Under the pieces are notes generated by a model. That model saw only the letters and a program-made list of their open reading frames with translations, was not told where the DNA came from and searched no databases. Below, one piece after another: positions 32,646 to 41,872 of a DNA stretch of 64,000 nt. A program made the position numbers and the translations under genes. Source of the DNA: Palsa-89 sp963824345 (GTDB lineage: Bacteria; Acidobacteriota; Terriglobia; Bryobacterales; Bryobacteraceae). Position 1 is the stretch's first letter. Each line of letters opens with the position of its first letter. The DNA is taken from assembly GCA_963824345.1 (NCBI GenBank), contig CAWGOZ010000008.1, positions 266,228 to 330,227 of the forward strand. The letters are read 5' to 3'.

Positions 32646-33581
32646 TCACTCAAGCGTTACCGATTGCCCGTTGTCCAGCACCAGAAACGAATCGCCGGGA
32701 GCGCACTCGCGAAGCCGCTTCTTCGGTGCATCCAGACTCTCATCGGTCAGTTGGAAGGTGCCGTGGTGGATCGCGATGCTGGTCTTTGCGCCCAGAATAC
32801 GATGCGCTCGAACAGCGTCCTCGGGGGCCATGTGAATCGCCGACATAAACCAGCGCGGTTCGTATGCTCCAATCGGCAGCAAAGCCAAATCGGGCGGTCC
32901 AAATCGCTCGCGAATGCCGCCGAAATGGTCGCCGAACGCCGTGTCACCCGCAAAATAGATCCAGCGGCCCGCCGCTTTGATCACATATCCGCACCACAGC
33001 GTCCGGTTGCGATCGAAGATTCCGCGCGCCGAAAAATGCAGCGCGGGCACGCTGTAAAAGGTGCTCAGGCCGAACTGCAGCGATTGGCCCCAATCCAGCT
33101 CGTGAACTGGTCCGATGCGATGGGATCGCAGCAATCGCGCCAATCCAATCGGGACGACGAATTGCGATTGTCCGCGATCGGCCAGCCGCTGCAAGGTGGC
33201 AAGATCCAAATGATCGTAGTGATTGTGGCTGAGGAGCACGATGTCGATGCGGGGCAGATCCTCCCACCGCACTCCCGGATTTCTGCGCCGCGGCGGGCCG
33301 ATCCAAGTGAACGGACTTGCCCGCTCGGACCAGATCGGGTCGGTCAAAATGTTCGAGCCCCCTTGCTGCAGCAGCAACGTGGAATGATTGATCAGCGTAA
33401 CGCACAGGTCATTCCCATCCACCGCGGACGGCGGCTTGGATGGCTCTACATCCGCAACGAAACGGGGAGACGGCTCCGGGCGGGTGGTGAGCTTCCATCG
33501 CATCGCCTCCAGAAAACCGCGCGCCTGCGGAGCGCCCGGATTAAAGAAGCGCTTGCCGTCAAAATGCGGCAGCTCACTCAT
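32646..33581 (-). CDS. Metallo-beta-lactamase-fold hydrolase (NAPE-PLD/UlaG-like)
   Basis: A 311-residue protein with the MBL zinc motif HNHYDH at residues 119-124, TDPIWSERASPF before it, AGDTAFG (third ligand Asp) at about 214-220 and the last His in AIHHGTFQ. The pattern of one-His-in-T-D-P-I-W and wide spacing matches the NAPE-PLD-like group. It hydrolyses a phosphodiester or lactone; the natural substrate here is unknown. The gene lies 27 bases after the beta-helix gene on the same strand, so they may be cotranscribed; convergent with the methyltransferase at 31300. Confidence 0.88.
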   Translation of the reverse strand: MSELPHFDGKRFFNPGAPQARGFLEAMRWKLTTRPEPSPRFVADVEPSKPPSAVDGNDLCVTLINHSTLLLQQGGSNILTDPIWSERASPFTWIGPPRRRNPGVRWEDLPRIDIVLLSHNHYDHLDLATLQRLADRGQSQFVVPIGLARLLRSHRIGPVHELDWGQSLQFGLSTFYSVPALHFSARGIFDRNRTLWCGYVIKAAGRWIYFAGDTAFGDHFGGIRERFGPPDLALLPIGAYEPRWFMSAIHMAPEDAVRAHRILGAKTSIAIHHGTFQLTDESLDAPKKRLRECAPGDSFLVLDNGQSVTLE

Positions 33582-33608
33582 TCTTCGCTGTCACTCGTCC
33601 TTCCTTGG

Positions 33609-34907
33609 TCACTCATCGGTACAGGTATTCTTGCGAATGGTGTTGTCCGAAAGCTTCACGCCGGGCGCGGCCTGGATACAGCGCATCTTCATCTTCCAGC
33701 CGGAAATCGTGTTGCCTTCGATCAAATTGCCGCGCGCCGGATCGGGATGCTCCGCATGGCTTCCCAAGTAGATTCCGGTTTGAAGCACCTCCACTTCGCC
33801 CAGCACCGCGCAACCGAACTTCTCGCGATTTTCGTTGCAATGCGCGGTGTTAATGTGCACCAATCGATTGCGCAGAATCCGGTGCCCGGCGCCAATGAGA
33901 AAAATGCCGCCAAATTTCATCCCATCCAATTCGTTGTCCTCCACCACGATGTTCCGCGACCGCATTTCGATACTCGCGTTGTTAAACACAATCCCGAAGT
34001 GCCCGAACGGATAATCCTCCGGCCTCCGTCTGTTGACGCAAGTGTTGCCGCGTACGAAGCCGTCGTGGAAACCGTCCAGGTCGATGCATTTTCCGTCGAT
34101 CTCTTCGAAGTTGTTGTGCTCGTAAACGGACTGGTCGACGTTGCCGGCTGTATCGATGCCAACCGGCGTTCCGCCATTTTCGACATCCACCAGTTCGGCC
34201 GCCAGTCCGATGCGGCTGCCGCGATTGCCGGCCACGTCGATCTGAGTGGCATGGCCCACTTGAATGGCGTCGCGTCCAATATCGAAGAACTGGTTGTTGA
34301 CGATCTTGCCCCGGCCGTTGCGCGGCGACATATAACGGGAGTGCGTCCAGACCGCGTTGCCGCGAATATTTCGAAACACCGAATCGGCCACCGTGAACTG
34401 CTCGGTACCTTCTTCGAGAAGCACGCCGCCGGATGTATTGTTGCGGCCTTTCGCATTTAGCGATCCGCTGTCTCTCACCGAAAGATGATCGATCCAAACA
34501 TTCTTCGAATGACTGATGAGCGCGGCAAAGTTGCTTATGTTTCCGAAGTCGACGTGCTCGATGGACACGCCGTCGCTCTCTTCAATCAGAATGCCGTTGT
34601 CCGGGAAGACGCTCGCGAAGCTCTTGTCAGAGGGCGCAAGCGGCACGCGCCGCTCCAGAGCCGCGCGGTTGCCGTCCATGGCGAAGTTGCGAAAAGCGAT
34701 GTGGCGGCAATTGCGGCAGCTCAAGATCGCCCGGCCGCGAAAGTCGGAGGCGGCGTGCAGCGTGCTGTGATCGCCGACGACAGTCAGATCGTGCGCGCCT
34801 TCGGGGAGCTTCAGTTCCGACGAAACCTCGGTCACGCCGGCGGGCAAGTGAACAAGGCCCGTGCGGGGCAGCACCACTTGTAGGGCGAGCAGTAGGGCAA
34901 GGATCAA
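33609..34907 (-). CDS. Secreted right-handed parallel beta-helix protein
   Basis: A 432-residue protein with a signal peptide (MILALLLALQVVLPRTG). Repeated coils of the pectate-lyase/NosD type are spaced about 22-24 residues: HIAFRNFAMDGNRAAL, VSIEHVDFGNISNFA, VWIDHLSVRDSG, FTVADSVFRNIRGNAVWTHS, and RNIVVEDNELDGMKFGGIFL. Such a helix binds or cleaves polysaccharide. No conserved catalytic set of polysaccharide lyases stands out, so the enzyme class is open. Followed by the MBL gene; divergent from the ABC-like gene at 34924 with only 16 bases between starts. Confidence 0.82.
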   Translation of the reverse strand: MILALLLALQVVLPRTGLVHLPAGVTEVSSELKLPEGAHDLTVVGDHSTLHAASDFRGRAILSCRNCRHIAFRNFAMDGNRAALERRVPLAPSDKSFASVFPDNGILIEESDGVSIEHVDFGNISNFAALISHSKNVWIDHLSVRDSGSLNAKGRNNTSGGVLLEEGTEQFTVADSVFRNIRGNAVWTHSRYMSPRNGRGKIVNNQFFDIGRDAIQVGHATQIDVAGNRGSRIGLAAELVDVENGGTPVGIDTAGNVDQSVYEHNNFEEIDGKCIDLDGFHDGFVRGNTCVNRRRPEDYPFGHFGIVFNNASIEMRSRNIVVEDNELDGMKFGGIFLIGAGHRILRNRLVHINTAHCNENREKFGCAVLGEVEVLQTGIYLGSHAEHPDPARGNLIEGNTISGWKMKMRCIQAAPGVKLSDNTIRKNTCTDE

Positions 34908-34923
34908 GCGTTATTCTACTAAC

Positions 34924-35868
34924 ATGGCGATTGAGTTTCGCGGCGCTCGGCTGGCGCCGTTGCGCGATCTCACAGTGTCCGCTCCCAATGGCGCGGTGAT
35001 CGGCGTGATCGGAGAGAAAGGCGCCGGCAAGGCCGCGCTGCTGCGGTTGGCGTCCGCGCTTGACAAACCCGAAGCGGGCGAAGTGATCGCGCAAGGCGAG
35101 CGCCGTTATCTGGGGCCTCTGGATGCCCTGCAACTTTCGCCGGTGGGTATTTTGGCCATGGAACATTCGCTCGCCTGCCATGACGCTCTGGTGAGGGCGC
35201 GCGCGCTGGCTGGGATCGACCGGCTGCGTAGCGCCGGCGCGACGGTGTTCATCGCTTCGCATGAATTGGATTTGCTCCAATCGATATGCGACGAAGTTTG
35301 GTGGCTGGATTCGGGATCGCTCGCGCAGCGCGGCGATCCGCGCGAAGTATTGGATGCCTACCGAGAGAACATCGCCGAAAAAGTTCGGGCCTGGGGCGCC
35401 ACTCTAAAAAGTCCGCTCCGGCCCGCTATGCGCAGGGGCGACGGACGCGCGGAAATTTTGTCGATCGAGACCCTGGACAGCGCGGGAAATCCTACTGCCG
35501 TCTGGCGCAGCGGCGAGAATGCCACTGTGCGCGTCGCGGTGCGCTATCACGATCAGGTGCTGGAACCGGTGATCGGCATCCTGATTCGCACGCGCGTCGG
35601 GCTGGAAGTATACGGAACGAATACCGAGCTGGAGAACGTGCGTACCGGAAATTACTCGGCCGGCGACCGCATGCGGATCGAGTTCGCCTTCCGCTGCGAT
35701 TTGTGCCCGGGCGAATACACCATCACCGCCGCATCGCACGATGCCGACGGCGCCACGCACGATTGGGTGGATGACGCGGTGGCATTCGCGGTGGCGGATT
35801 CGCGCTACACGGCAGGCGTGGCGAATCTGCGCGCCAAAGTGGAGATCGTTACTTCTGTTCCAGAATAA
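34924..35868 (+). CDS. Wzt-like ABC-transporter ATPase with degenerate ATPase half
   Basis: A 314-residue protein. The first 150 residues look like a shortened nucleotide-binding domain: Walker A-like GEKGAGKAALLRL at about residues 30-42 (Lys followed by Ala, not the usual Ser/Thr), no recognisable LSGGQ signature, a weak Walker B region (ILAMEHSLACHD), and an H-loop (FIASHELDLLQ). The C-terminal 150 residues (from about 180) match the glycan-binding domain of Wzt (VRVAVRYHDQVLEPVIGILI, GNYSAGDRMRIEF, GEYTITAASHDADG). Family knowledge: Wzt caps and exports O-antigen polysaccharide. Here ATP hydrolysis is doubtful, so it may act as a glycan-binding partner of another ABC protein. Overlaps the convergent ATP-grasp gene by 20 bases. 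Confidence 0.75.
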   Translation: MAIEFRGARLAPLRDLTVSAPNGAVIGVIGEKGAGKAALLRLASALDKPEAGEVIAQGERRYLGPLDALQLSPVGILAMEHSLACHDALVRARALAGIDRLRSAGATVFIASHELDLLQSICDEVWWLDSGSLAQRGDPREVLDAYRENIAEKVRAWGATLKSPLRPAMRRGDGRAEILSIETLDSAGNPTAVWRSGENATVRVAVRYHDQVLEPVIGILIRTRVGLEVYGTNTELENVRTGNYSAGDRMRIEFAFRCDLCPGEYTITAASHDADGATHDWVDDAVAFAVADSRYTAGVANLRAKVEIVTSVPE

Positions 35869-37207
35869 ACGTCGGCGCGATGCCCGAAAGCGTGGAGAAA
35901 CCCGCGGGACCGACCGCCGTTAGCCAGCTCGAGCAACCCTGCACCTTGCCGAGGTATGAGTGTGGATGTACATCGACGCGCATCTTTTGCATCTCCAGGT
36001 GACCGTATTGCAGCACCGGAAACACCTCCACCACCGGATCCAGCGCTTCCTGCACGACGTAAGGATTCCGGAGCGCGGAGCGCAGGGCTTTCTCCCACGC
36101 GGCTTCGTCCACTTCGGAACCCCGGAAAGACTGCTGATCGGCGCCTTCATCGTTGGGACGCAGAACAAGCTTATTGCGATTATGCAGGATGAAGTCGGGA
36201 AGATCGACGGTGCGGTTCCGGTATTTGGTCTTGGCTTCCTGTACCACGCGGGTCCAAGGCACGAATTCTTTGATGGCTTTGCGTTCGGCCGCCGGAAAAT
36301 CGGCCGTGATCTCTTCGTCCGTCAGCAAATCGAAGATGGCCTTCTTCTGTGCCAGCTCGGAGCGGAAGCTATTCACCATGCATACCGCGTGGTCGCGATA
36401 GGCGCGCAGCAAGGGGTGCGATAGATCGAACCGCACCAGGAATTCCTGCACCTTCACGCGGCGGAAAATCAAGTCGATGGCGAAATCCCCTCGGCGCAGA
36501 ACGCCATCGCGATACTCCAGCTGTTCGGGCGACACCACTTCCACCGTGCAACCGTCGCGGCGCAGAAACTCCGCCAGAATCGCGCTTTCACCCGATTCGG
36601 CGGCTTGGAAAGGCTGCCGCAATTCGAGAATACCGATGTTCGGCTTCTTGTTCTTGCCGCCCCATTCTTTATAAGCCTTGAGAATGGCGTTCAGCAGGTA
36701 CTTGGTGCCGGGTAATTTCTCCAAACGATAGCGCTTGCGGAATTCCCTCACCGGCGCAGCATCGTAAAAAATATCCGACAGCGCCTCGCCATACGCGACA
36801 CCCGTCGGAGTGTCGGGGATGTATCGCGAGAAACGCAGCGTGCCGTTATTTAGATGCGTGTCCAGCAGCGACGTGACAGCCGGGAACGAATAGCCCGGGT
36901 CCACCGCCGCCAGCATCTTCTCGGCCGGCAGTAATTCCATGCGCGCCAAAAGCGCGGGGCTGCCCAGCGCCTTGGCTTGCACCCTCTGCAGCGAGCTTGA
37001 AAACGACTCCACCGCCTTCACCAAACCGGCGTACTGTCTGCGCGTGATAAAATGCGGACGCAGAACCGGAGACACGGGCTTTCCACCGGCGACCAAATTG
37101 TGCGCCTTCATGCGTTCCTGGAGTTCGTGTGCCCAGGAAAGATTCTTGTAGTGGTCGCCTTCCAGGATTCGGTGGTAGCGAGTAACGGCCTCGCTTAACT
37201 GGTTCAT
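35849..37207 (-). CDS. Putative ATP-grasp protein, 452 aa
   Basis: The C-terminal third has a nucleotide-binding pattern of ATP-grasp ligases (NKLVLRPNDEGADQQSFRGS at about 352-371 and NPYVVQEALDPVVEVFPV). The N-terminal two thirds are helical with a conserved-looking SYEAxx-like region (PTGVAYGEALSDIFYDAAPV). It resembles the permuted ATP-grasp group (glutathionylspermidine synthase-like) rather than a typical peptide ligase. The predicted reaction is carboxylate-amine ligation using ATP; the acceptor is unknown. It stands alone on the minus strand, convergent with the Wzt-like gene. Confidence 0.55.
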   Translation of the reverse strand: MNQLSEAVTRYHRILEGDHYKNLSWAHELQERMKAHNLVAGGKPVSPVLRPHFITRRQYAGLVKAVESFSSSLQRVQAKALGSPALLARMELLPAEKMLAAVDPGYSFPAVTSLLDTHLNNGTLRFSRYIPDTPTGVAYGEALSDIFYDAAPVREFRKRYRLEKLPGTKYLLNAILKAYKEWGGKNKKPNIGILELRQPFQAAESGESAILAEFLRRDGCTVEVVSPEQLEYRDGVLRRGDFAIDLIFRRVKVQEFLVRFDLSHPLLRAYRDHAVCMVNSFRSELAQKKAIFDLLTDEEITADFPAAERKAIKEFVPWTRVVQEAKTKYRNRTVDLPDFILHNRNKLVLRPNDEGADQQSFRGSEVDEAAWEKALRSALRNPYVVQEALDPVVEVFPVLQYGHLEMQKMRVDVHPHSYLGKVQGCSSWLTAVGPAGFSTLSGIAPTFILEQK

Positions 37208-37354
37208 TTGCCCTCGCGGCTCTCTGGAATCCAGTATCGCACGGCAACCCCAAAAAAGTGAAGCAAGACCTCGATTTTACGGCTAATTAGTACTTTAGTT
37301 TGTGTTGCTTACGGGAAATTTCGGTACTTACTCGGAGATCCTACTCAGGCCCCG

Positions 37355-39509
37355 CTACGGCGGGAAGTTCATGCGGCGGAGCAGTTCCTGAAATCGCGGC
37401 TCGGAACGCAAACTGTCAATTTGCGGATCGGACTTTAGGAAATCGAAGAAAAACGAATGCTCCGCGTAGGCCTGTTCCAACTCGTCCAGTGCCCTGCTCT
37501 TATCGCCTAATGCGGCGTAGACCGTGGCGAGCGAATATTTAGGTACCTGGCTGCGTTTAGAGAGCGCCAGCAGATCGTCCAACACGCGCTGAGCCTCGGC
37601 GCGGCGTCCTGAGAGCGCATAGACGCGCACCGACTCGGCAGCCGCCCAACCCCAACCCGGATCAATCTTGAGGGCCTTGGCGTTGGCGGTAAGCGCTTCT
37701 GAAAAACGGCCCTGTTGTTCATAGGTCTGGCCCAGAACCCAATGACAACTCGGGTAATTCGGATCCAGATCCAGGCATTTCTGCAGTTGCGGCACGGCCT
37801 CGTCATACCGGCGGGCGAAATACAGCCACCAACCGGTAGAGAACTGATTTCCGCCGAGAGCGGATCCAGTTGCTCCGCGCGCCGGCTCTCGGCCACGGCT
37901 TCATTGGCACGACCCACTGAAATGAGGTACCAAGCGTAGTATTCATGAGCTGGGGCATAGTTCGGATTAAGCTCGATAGCGCGCTTAAATTCACGTTCCG
38001 CGCCGGACCAATCAAAATCGTAAAAGGTGTAGACATTGCCCATCTCGACATGCGATTCCGCGATACTGTCGTCGATCTCCAGCGCCTTCCGCGCCGCCGC
38101 CTCGGCCTTCGGCATAACCTCATTCACCGGGAAATACAGATCCTCCACCAGCTCGTAATAGTAAGCCAGCCCGTCGTAAGCCAGTGCGTAGTTGGGATCC
38201 AGCGCGATGGCCTGTCTGCCCGCGAGCCATCTCCGTCTTCTGCGCGCTGCTTAGCTTGGCCCGCAATTTGCCGGCAATGTGCGCCACGATGTCCTGCTGC
38301 ACGGCCAGGACGTCAGCCAGCTTGCGATTGTATCGGTCGCCCCACAGTTCGCTATTGTCGTCGGTGTCGACCAGTTCCGCGTTCACAGCCAGGCTGTCGC
38401 CGCGTTGAGTAATCCGGCCCACCAGCACTGCCCGCACGCCCAGCTCCTTACCGGCCGCGCGCGGGTCGGCGTCCTTGCCCTTGTAGCGGAATACCGCGCT
38501 GCGCGACATCACTTTGAGGTTGGGCAAACCTGACAGGCTGTCAATCAAGCTCTCCGTGATGCCATCGCTCAACCACTCCGCATCCTGTCCGCCGCCGGCG
38601 TTGACAAATGGCAGCACCGCCAGCGAATCGATGTTCCGGCTTGCGCGGCTCCGCCAGAAATAGAATCCAGCGGAGACCAAAATCAGGGCCAGCGCCGCGA
38701 TCGCCGTCACAACTCGCCCCCGGCCCATCCGCGAAGGCGGACCCGCTTGCGCCTGCATTCCGGTCGAGCTCGATAAGCTCCGCAAGGCAAACGCCAGATC
38801 GTGCGCCGAATGAAACCGTTGGGCCGGATTCTTCGCCAGGCACCGTTCGATCACCCGATCCAGATCGGGCGAGCTCAATTGGCCGGAATCCGCCAGCGCG
38901 AGAGGTTCGTCTTTCAGGATGGCGGCCATCGTGTCGGTAACCGATTTTCCGGTGAACGCGCGCCGGCCCGTCACCATCTCATACAACACGCAACCCAGGG
39001 AAAAAATATCGCTGGCCGCCTGCGCCTTTTTCCCGCGCACCTGCTCGGGAGAAGTCGAGGATCTTCACCCGGCCATCGGAGGTGAGAAAAATGTTGGCCG
39101 GTTTGATGTCCTGGTGGACAATTCCCTTGGAATGCGCGGCCGCCAGGCCCTCCGCCAGGGCAGATCCCAATTGGGCCACCTTGCGCCACGGCAGCGGCCC
39201 ACGGCTGAGGCGCTCGCGCAGCGTCTCACCTTCCAGCAGTTCCGTTACTGCGTACCGAACCTCCTGTTCCGAGCCAACGTCGTACAAGACCAAGATGTTG
39301 GGGTGCGCCAACGCAGCCACCGCGATGGCTTCCCGCCGGAATCTGTCCAGCGCCTCCGGGTCCTTCGCCAGATGTCCGGGGAGAACTTTGATCGCGACCT
39401 GACGGCTTAAGCGCGTATCGCGGGCGCGGTACACTTCGCCCATGCCGCCTGCACCAATGGGCGCAAGAATCTCATAGGGGCCGAGGCGAGCGCCCGCAGA
39501 AAGAGGCAT
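37355..39509 (-). pseudogene. Ser/Thr protein kinase-TolB-TPR protein, broken by three indels
   Basis: Pieces of one long gene lie in three frames. 39509-39052 encodes the kinase N-lobe (GPYEILAPIGAGGMGEVYRA, VAIKVLP) and catalytic loop HQDIKPANIF up to KILDF. Between DF and SPEQVRGKK the activation segment is missing and the frame shifts. 39050-38228 continues QVRGKKAQAASDIFSLGCVL, a TM segment, and the TolB/FlgO-like domain LAVLPFVNAGGGQDAEWLSD. A second loss near 38216-38228 removes the usual linker before GRQAIALDPNYALAYDGLAY. A third indel near 37837-37845 separates LDPLSAEIS from STGWWLYFARRYDEA and further TPRs ending NFPP. Such kinases regulate many Acidobacteria processes; this one cannot make a full product. 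Confidence 0.88.
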
Positions 39510-39536
39510 GGACTTGACTGATTCTACCCACAAAGA

Positions 39537-40565
39537 TCAGCCCGCGTCGTTACGCGCCGCTTCCAGCGCAAGAAGCTTTTTCTTGCGATCCACTCCCCAG
39601 CGGTAACCGCCCATCGCTCCGTCTTCCCGCACCACGCGATGGCACGGAATCACCACCGCCACCGGATTGGCTGCGCAGGCGCGAGCCACCGCGCGCGCCG
39701 CTTTCGGATGTCCAATTTCGGCGGCAATTTTGCCGTACGATTTTGTGGCTCCGCTCGGAATCGCCTGCAGCTCTTCCCAAACGCGGCGCTGGAACGCGGT
39801 GGCCTGAATATCCAGCGGAAGAGCCCCGCTGGAATTGCCCAAGATGATCTCGCGCACGGCTTTCACTTGCCCTCGAAGCTGGCCATCGGAACGCACGATC
39901 TCCGCCTTGGGATATTCAGCGCGCAATTCACTCTCTAAAGCCGGCGACGACTTCCCGAATTGGATGGAACAAATTCCGCGCGCGGTCGCTGCCAGCAGCA
40001 TCTGGCCTATCGGGGTAGGCGCGATCGCAAAGTGAATCGTCTCGCCCTCGCCTTGCTTCCGATAGCGCGCCGGCGTCATCCCCAGCCGCGTGGAAGCCCG
40101 CTCATACAGCCTGCTGGGGGATCCGTAGCCGGCATCGTAAAGCGAACGCGTCACCGAGTGCCCTTCGCGCAGCCCGGCCTTGAGCTCGCCCAGGCGGCGC
40201 GATTCGGAATAGGCGCGCGGCGTAATGCCGGTTCGAGCCTTGAACGTGCGCTGCAGGTGGAAGGGGCTCATCCCCAAAGCTTGGCCGAGCGCTTCGAGCG
40301 TGACCGGCTCATCGGGATGCGAGTCGATATAGCGGCAGATTTTAACCACCAATTGCGCATTGGGATCGGGCGCCGCGGCGGCCTCCGGCTTGCAGCGCTT
40401 GCAGGCGCGGAACCCGGCCTGTTCGGCTGCCTCGCGCGCGCTGAAGAAAACTACATTCTCGCTGCGAGGGCGCTTGGACGGGCAGGAGGGGCGGCAATAG
40501 ATTCCGGTGGTCAGCACGGCATAGTAGAAGGGCTCGGCGACATCGGTCATCATCGTCTGTGACAT
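39537..40565 (-). CDS. ada: Bifunctional DNA repair methyltransferase / transcriptional regulator Ada
   Basis: A 342-residue protein with all three Ada modules: N-terminal zinc-binding phosphotriester-repair domain with Cys24, Cys28, Cys55 and Cys58 (IYCRPSCPSKRP, FRACKRCKP), an AraC-type DNA-binding region (LGQALGMSPFHLQRTFKART), and the O6-methylguanine methyltransferase with the active-site PCHRV near the C-terminus. It removes methyl groups from phosphates and bases and activates alkylation-repair genes once methylated. The first about 15 residues before VLTTGIYC are short compared with typical Ada. It ends directly before the kinase pseudogene start (27 bases). Confidence 0.95.
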   Translation of the reverse strand: MSQTMMTDVAEPFYYAVLTTGIYCRPSCPSKRPRSENVVFFSAREAAEQAGFRACKRCKPEAAAAPDPNAQLVVKICRYIDSHPDEPVTLEALGQALGMSPFHLQRTFKARTGITPRAYSESRRLGELKAGLREGHSVTRSLYDAGYGSPSRLYERASTRLGMTPARYRKQGEGETIHFAIAPTPIGQMLLAATARGICSIQFGKSSPALESELRAEYPKAEIVRSDGQLRGQVKAVREIILGNSSGALPLDIQATAFQRRVWEELQAIPSGATKSYGKIAAEIGHPKAARAVARACAANPVAVVIPCHRVVREDGAMGGYRWGVDRKKKLLALEAARNDAG

Positions 40566-40656
40566 GCCTAATGCTAATCCGGATGCCGAATCGGAAACTA
40601 TCCGAATCTTGCGCTCGAATTGCGTTTAACCGAGCCGCGCGCGTGAGCAAGCGGCC

Positions 40657-41472
40657 CTACGGATGCTCGTCCTTCGTCAACTCAAACGTGATCGTCCCCA
40701 CCGGGAAACTCATCCGCGCGCGAATTTGCACCGGCAGCCGGTGAGCGTCATCGGTCAGCCACACCAGCAGGTCGGCTTTGCGCGAGTACAGCACGCCGTT
40801 GAAAAGGAAAACTTCATAACGGATCGTGTCGAAGGTTCCGGCTTTAATCCTCACCGGCTCGCGCGCCTGGGCCTCCACGCGAACCCACGCGCTCTTCTTC
40901 CCGTCGCTCATGGGAACCTGCTTGCTTTGGCCCGGCTCCAGCTTGTCGATCCGCAGCTTGTACAGCCCGGCCAAGGCGTCTAGAGCGCAAGCGGGAATTT
41001 CGACCTCGGAGGTCTTGATGACCGCGCTCTTTTCCAGGTCGCGCTCCACGTAGCTGGCTTTGCCGCGCGCGTGGTCGTAGACCACTTTGGTATCGCGATG
41101 GCGCTTGCCCTCCGTCGCGTCGAGCTCGGTCAAAGAGGTGCAAAACCCATCTTGCATGCCGATCCTGTAAGTGTCTTCGAGCCGATAGAGCTTTGACACC
41201 AGCCCGCCCGATTCAATACGCAGTTGCGAGTCCCACCTGCTGGGATCGCCCGGCTTCGGTTCCAGGCTCATGTGGGCGCTGCCCGCGTAAATCAAGCGCC
41301 ACTCGATGTCGTAGGAAAGCTTTTCGGCCGAAGGAAACGGAGCTAACGAACCCTCAAAACCTTTGTAGGGAATTGCATCGGCCAGCGCCGCTGACTGGGG
41401 CCGGGAATCGGAAGCCAGCAGCAACAGGGCCAAACACGCGCCGACCAGACGCAGGGGAAGACGTCCTGGCAT
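40657..41472 (-). CDS. DUF3108 exported protein
   Basis: About 271 residues from the ATG at 41472, whose signal peptide (LRLVGACLALLLLAS) follows. The beta-rich body holds the DUF3108 features EKLSYDIEWRLIYAGSAHMS, RDTKVVYDHARGKASYV and DLLVWLTDDAHRLPVQIRAR. The family occurs in the periplasm of many Gram-negatives; function unknown. No close partner gene. Confidence 0.82.
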   Translation of the reverse strand: MPGRLPLRLVGACLALLLLASDSRPQSAALADAIPYKGFEGSLAPFPSAEKLSYDIEWRLIYAGSAHMSLEPKPGDPSRWDSQLRIESGGLVSKLYRLEDTYRIGMQDGFCTSLTELDATEGKRHRDTKVVYDHARGKASYVERDLEKSAVIKTSEVEIPACALDALAGLYKLRIDKLEPGQSKQVPMSDGKKSAWVRVEAQAREPVRIKAGTFDTIRYEVFLFNGVLYSRKADLLVWLTDDAHRLPVQIRARMSFPVGTITFELTKDEHP

Positions 41473-41574
41473 CAAGCTAGAGTGTGACAGACTGGTGAAA
41501 CGGGCGCAATCGAGGCCACCCAGCCGCTGCCGGCTGGCAAGAATGTGCAATGCGGTTCGCGGTAAACTAAATCT

Positions 41575-41826
41575 GTGAATCCCGTAGTCAGCCAGTGGGG
41601 CCCGGTCGCCGTCATCGTCGGCGGCTACCTGCTCGGGATCTATTTCCAGAACCGGCGCATCGACGACCTGCGCGACTCCATGAACCGCCGCTTCGACGAT
41701 CTACGCGAATTGCTGAAATCCGAGGTCAAGCGCCTTGACGAACGATTGGACCGCCTCGAATCTCAGGTCAAGCGCCTCGACGAACGTCTGGACCGCATGG
41801 AACACCCCATCGTTCGTCAATCCTAG
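41575..41826 (+). CDS. Small membrane-anchored coiled-coil protein, 83 aa
   Basis: Starts at a GTG (41575). Residues about 8-24 are one hydrophobic segment (WGPVAVIVGGYLLGIYF); the rest is a heptad coiled coil with a 14-residue internal repeat (KRLDERLDRLESQV, KRLDERLDRMEH). Such proteins are frequent near many genes in Acidobacteria; function unknown. Confidence 0.6.
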   Translation: MNPVVSQWGPVAVIVGGYLLGIYFQNRRIDDLRDSMNRRFDDLRELLKSEVKRLDERLDRLESQVKRLDERLDRMEHPIVRQS

Positions 41827-41872
41827 GCCGGGGCGTAAGCGTGCACGTCAATGTTACGCTGGAATTACACGC

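Noticed and set aside
35849..35868. The 20-base overlap of the Wzt-like and ATP-grasp genes as a sign of a wrong gene call
   Set aside because: Both reading frames are well supported up to their stops, and small convergent overlaps occur elsewhere in the window (TerC/GlgP, receiver/Lgt).
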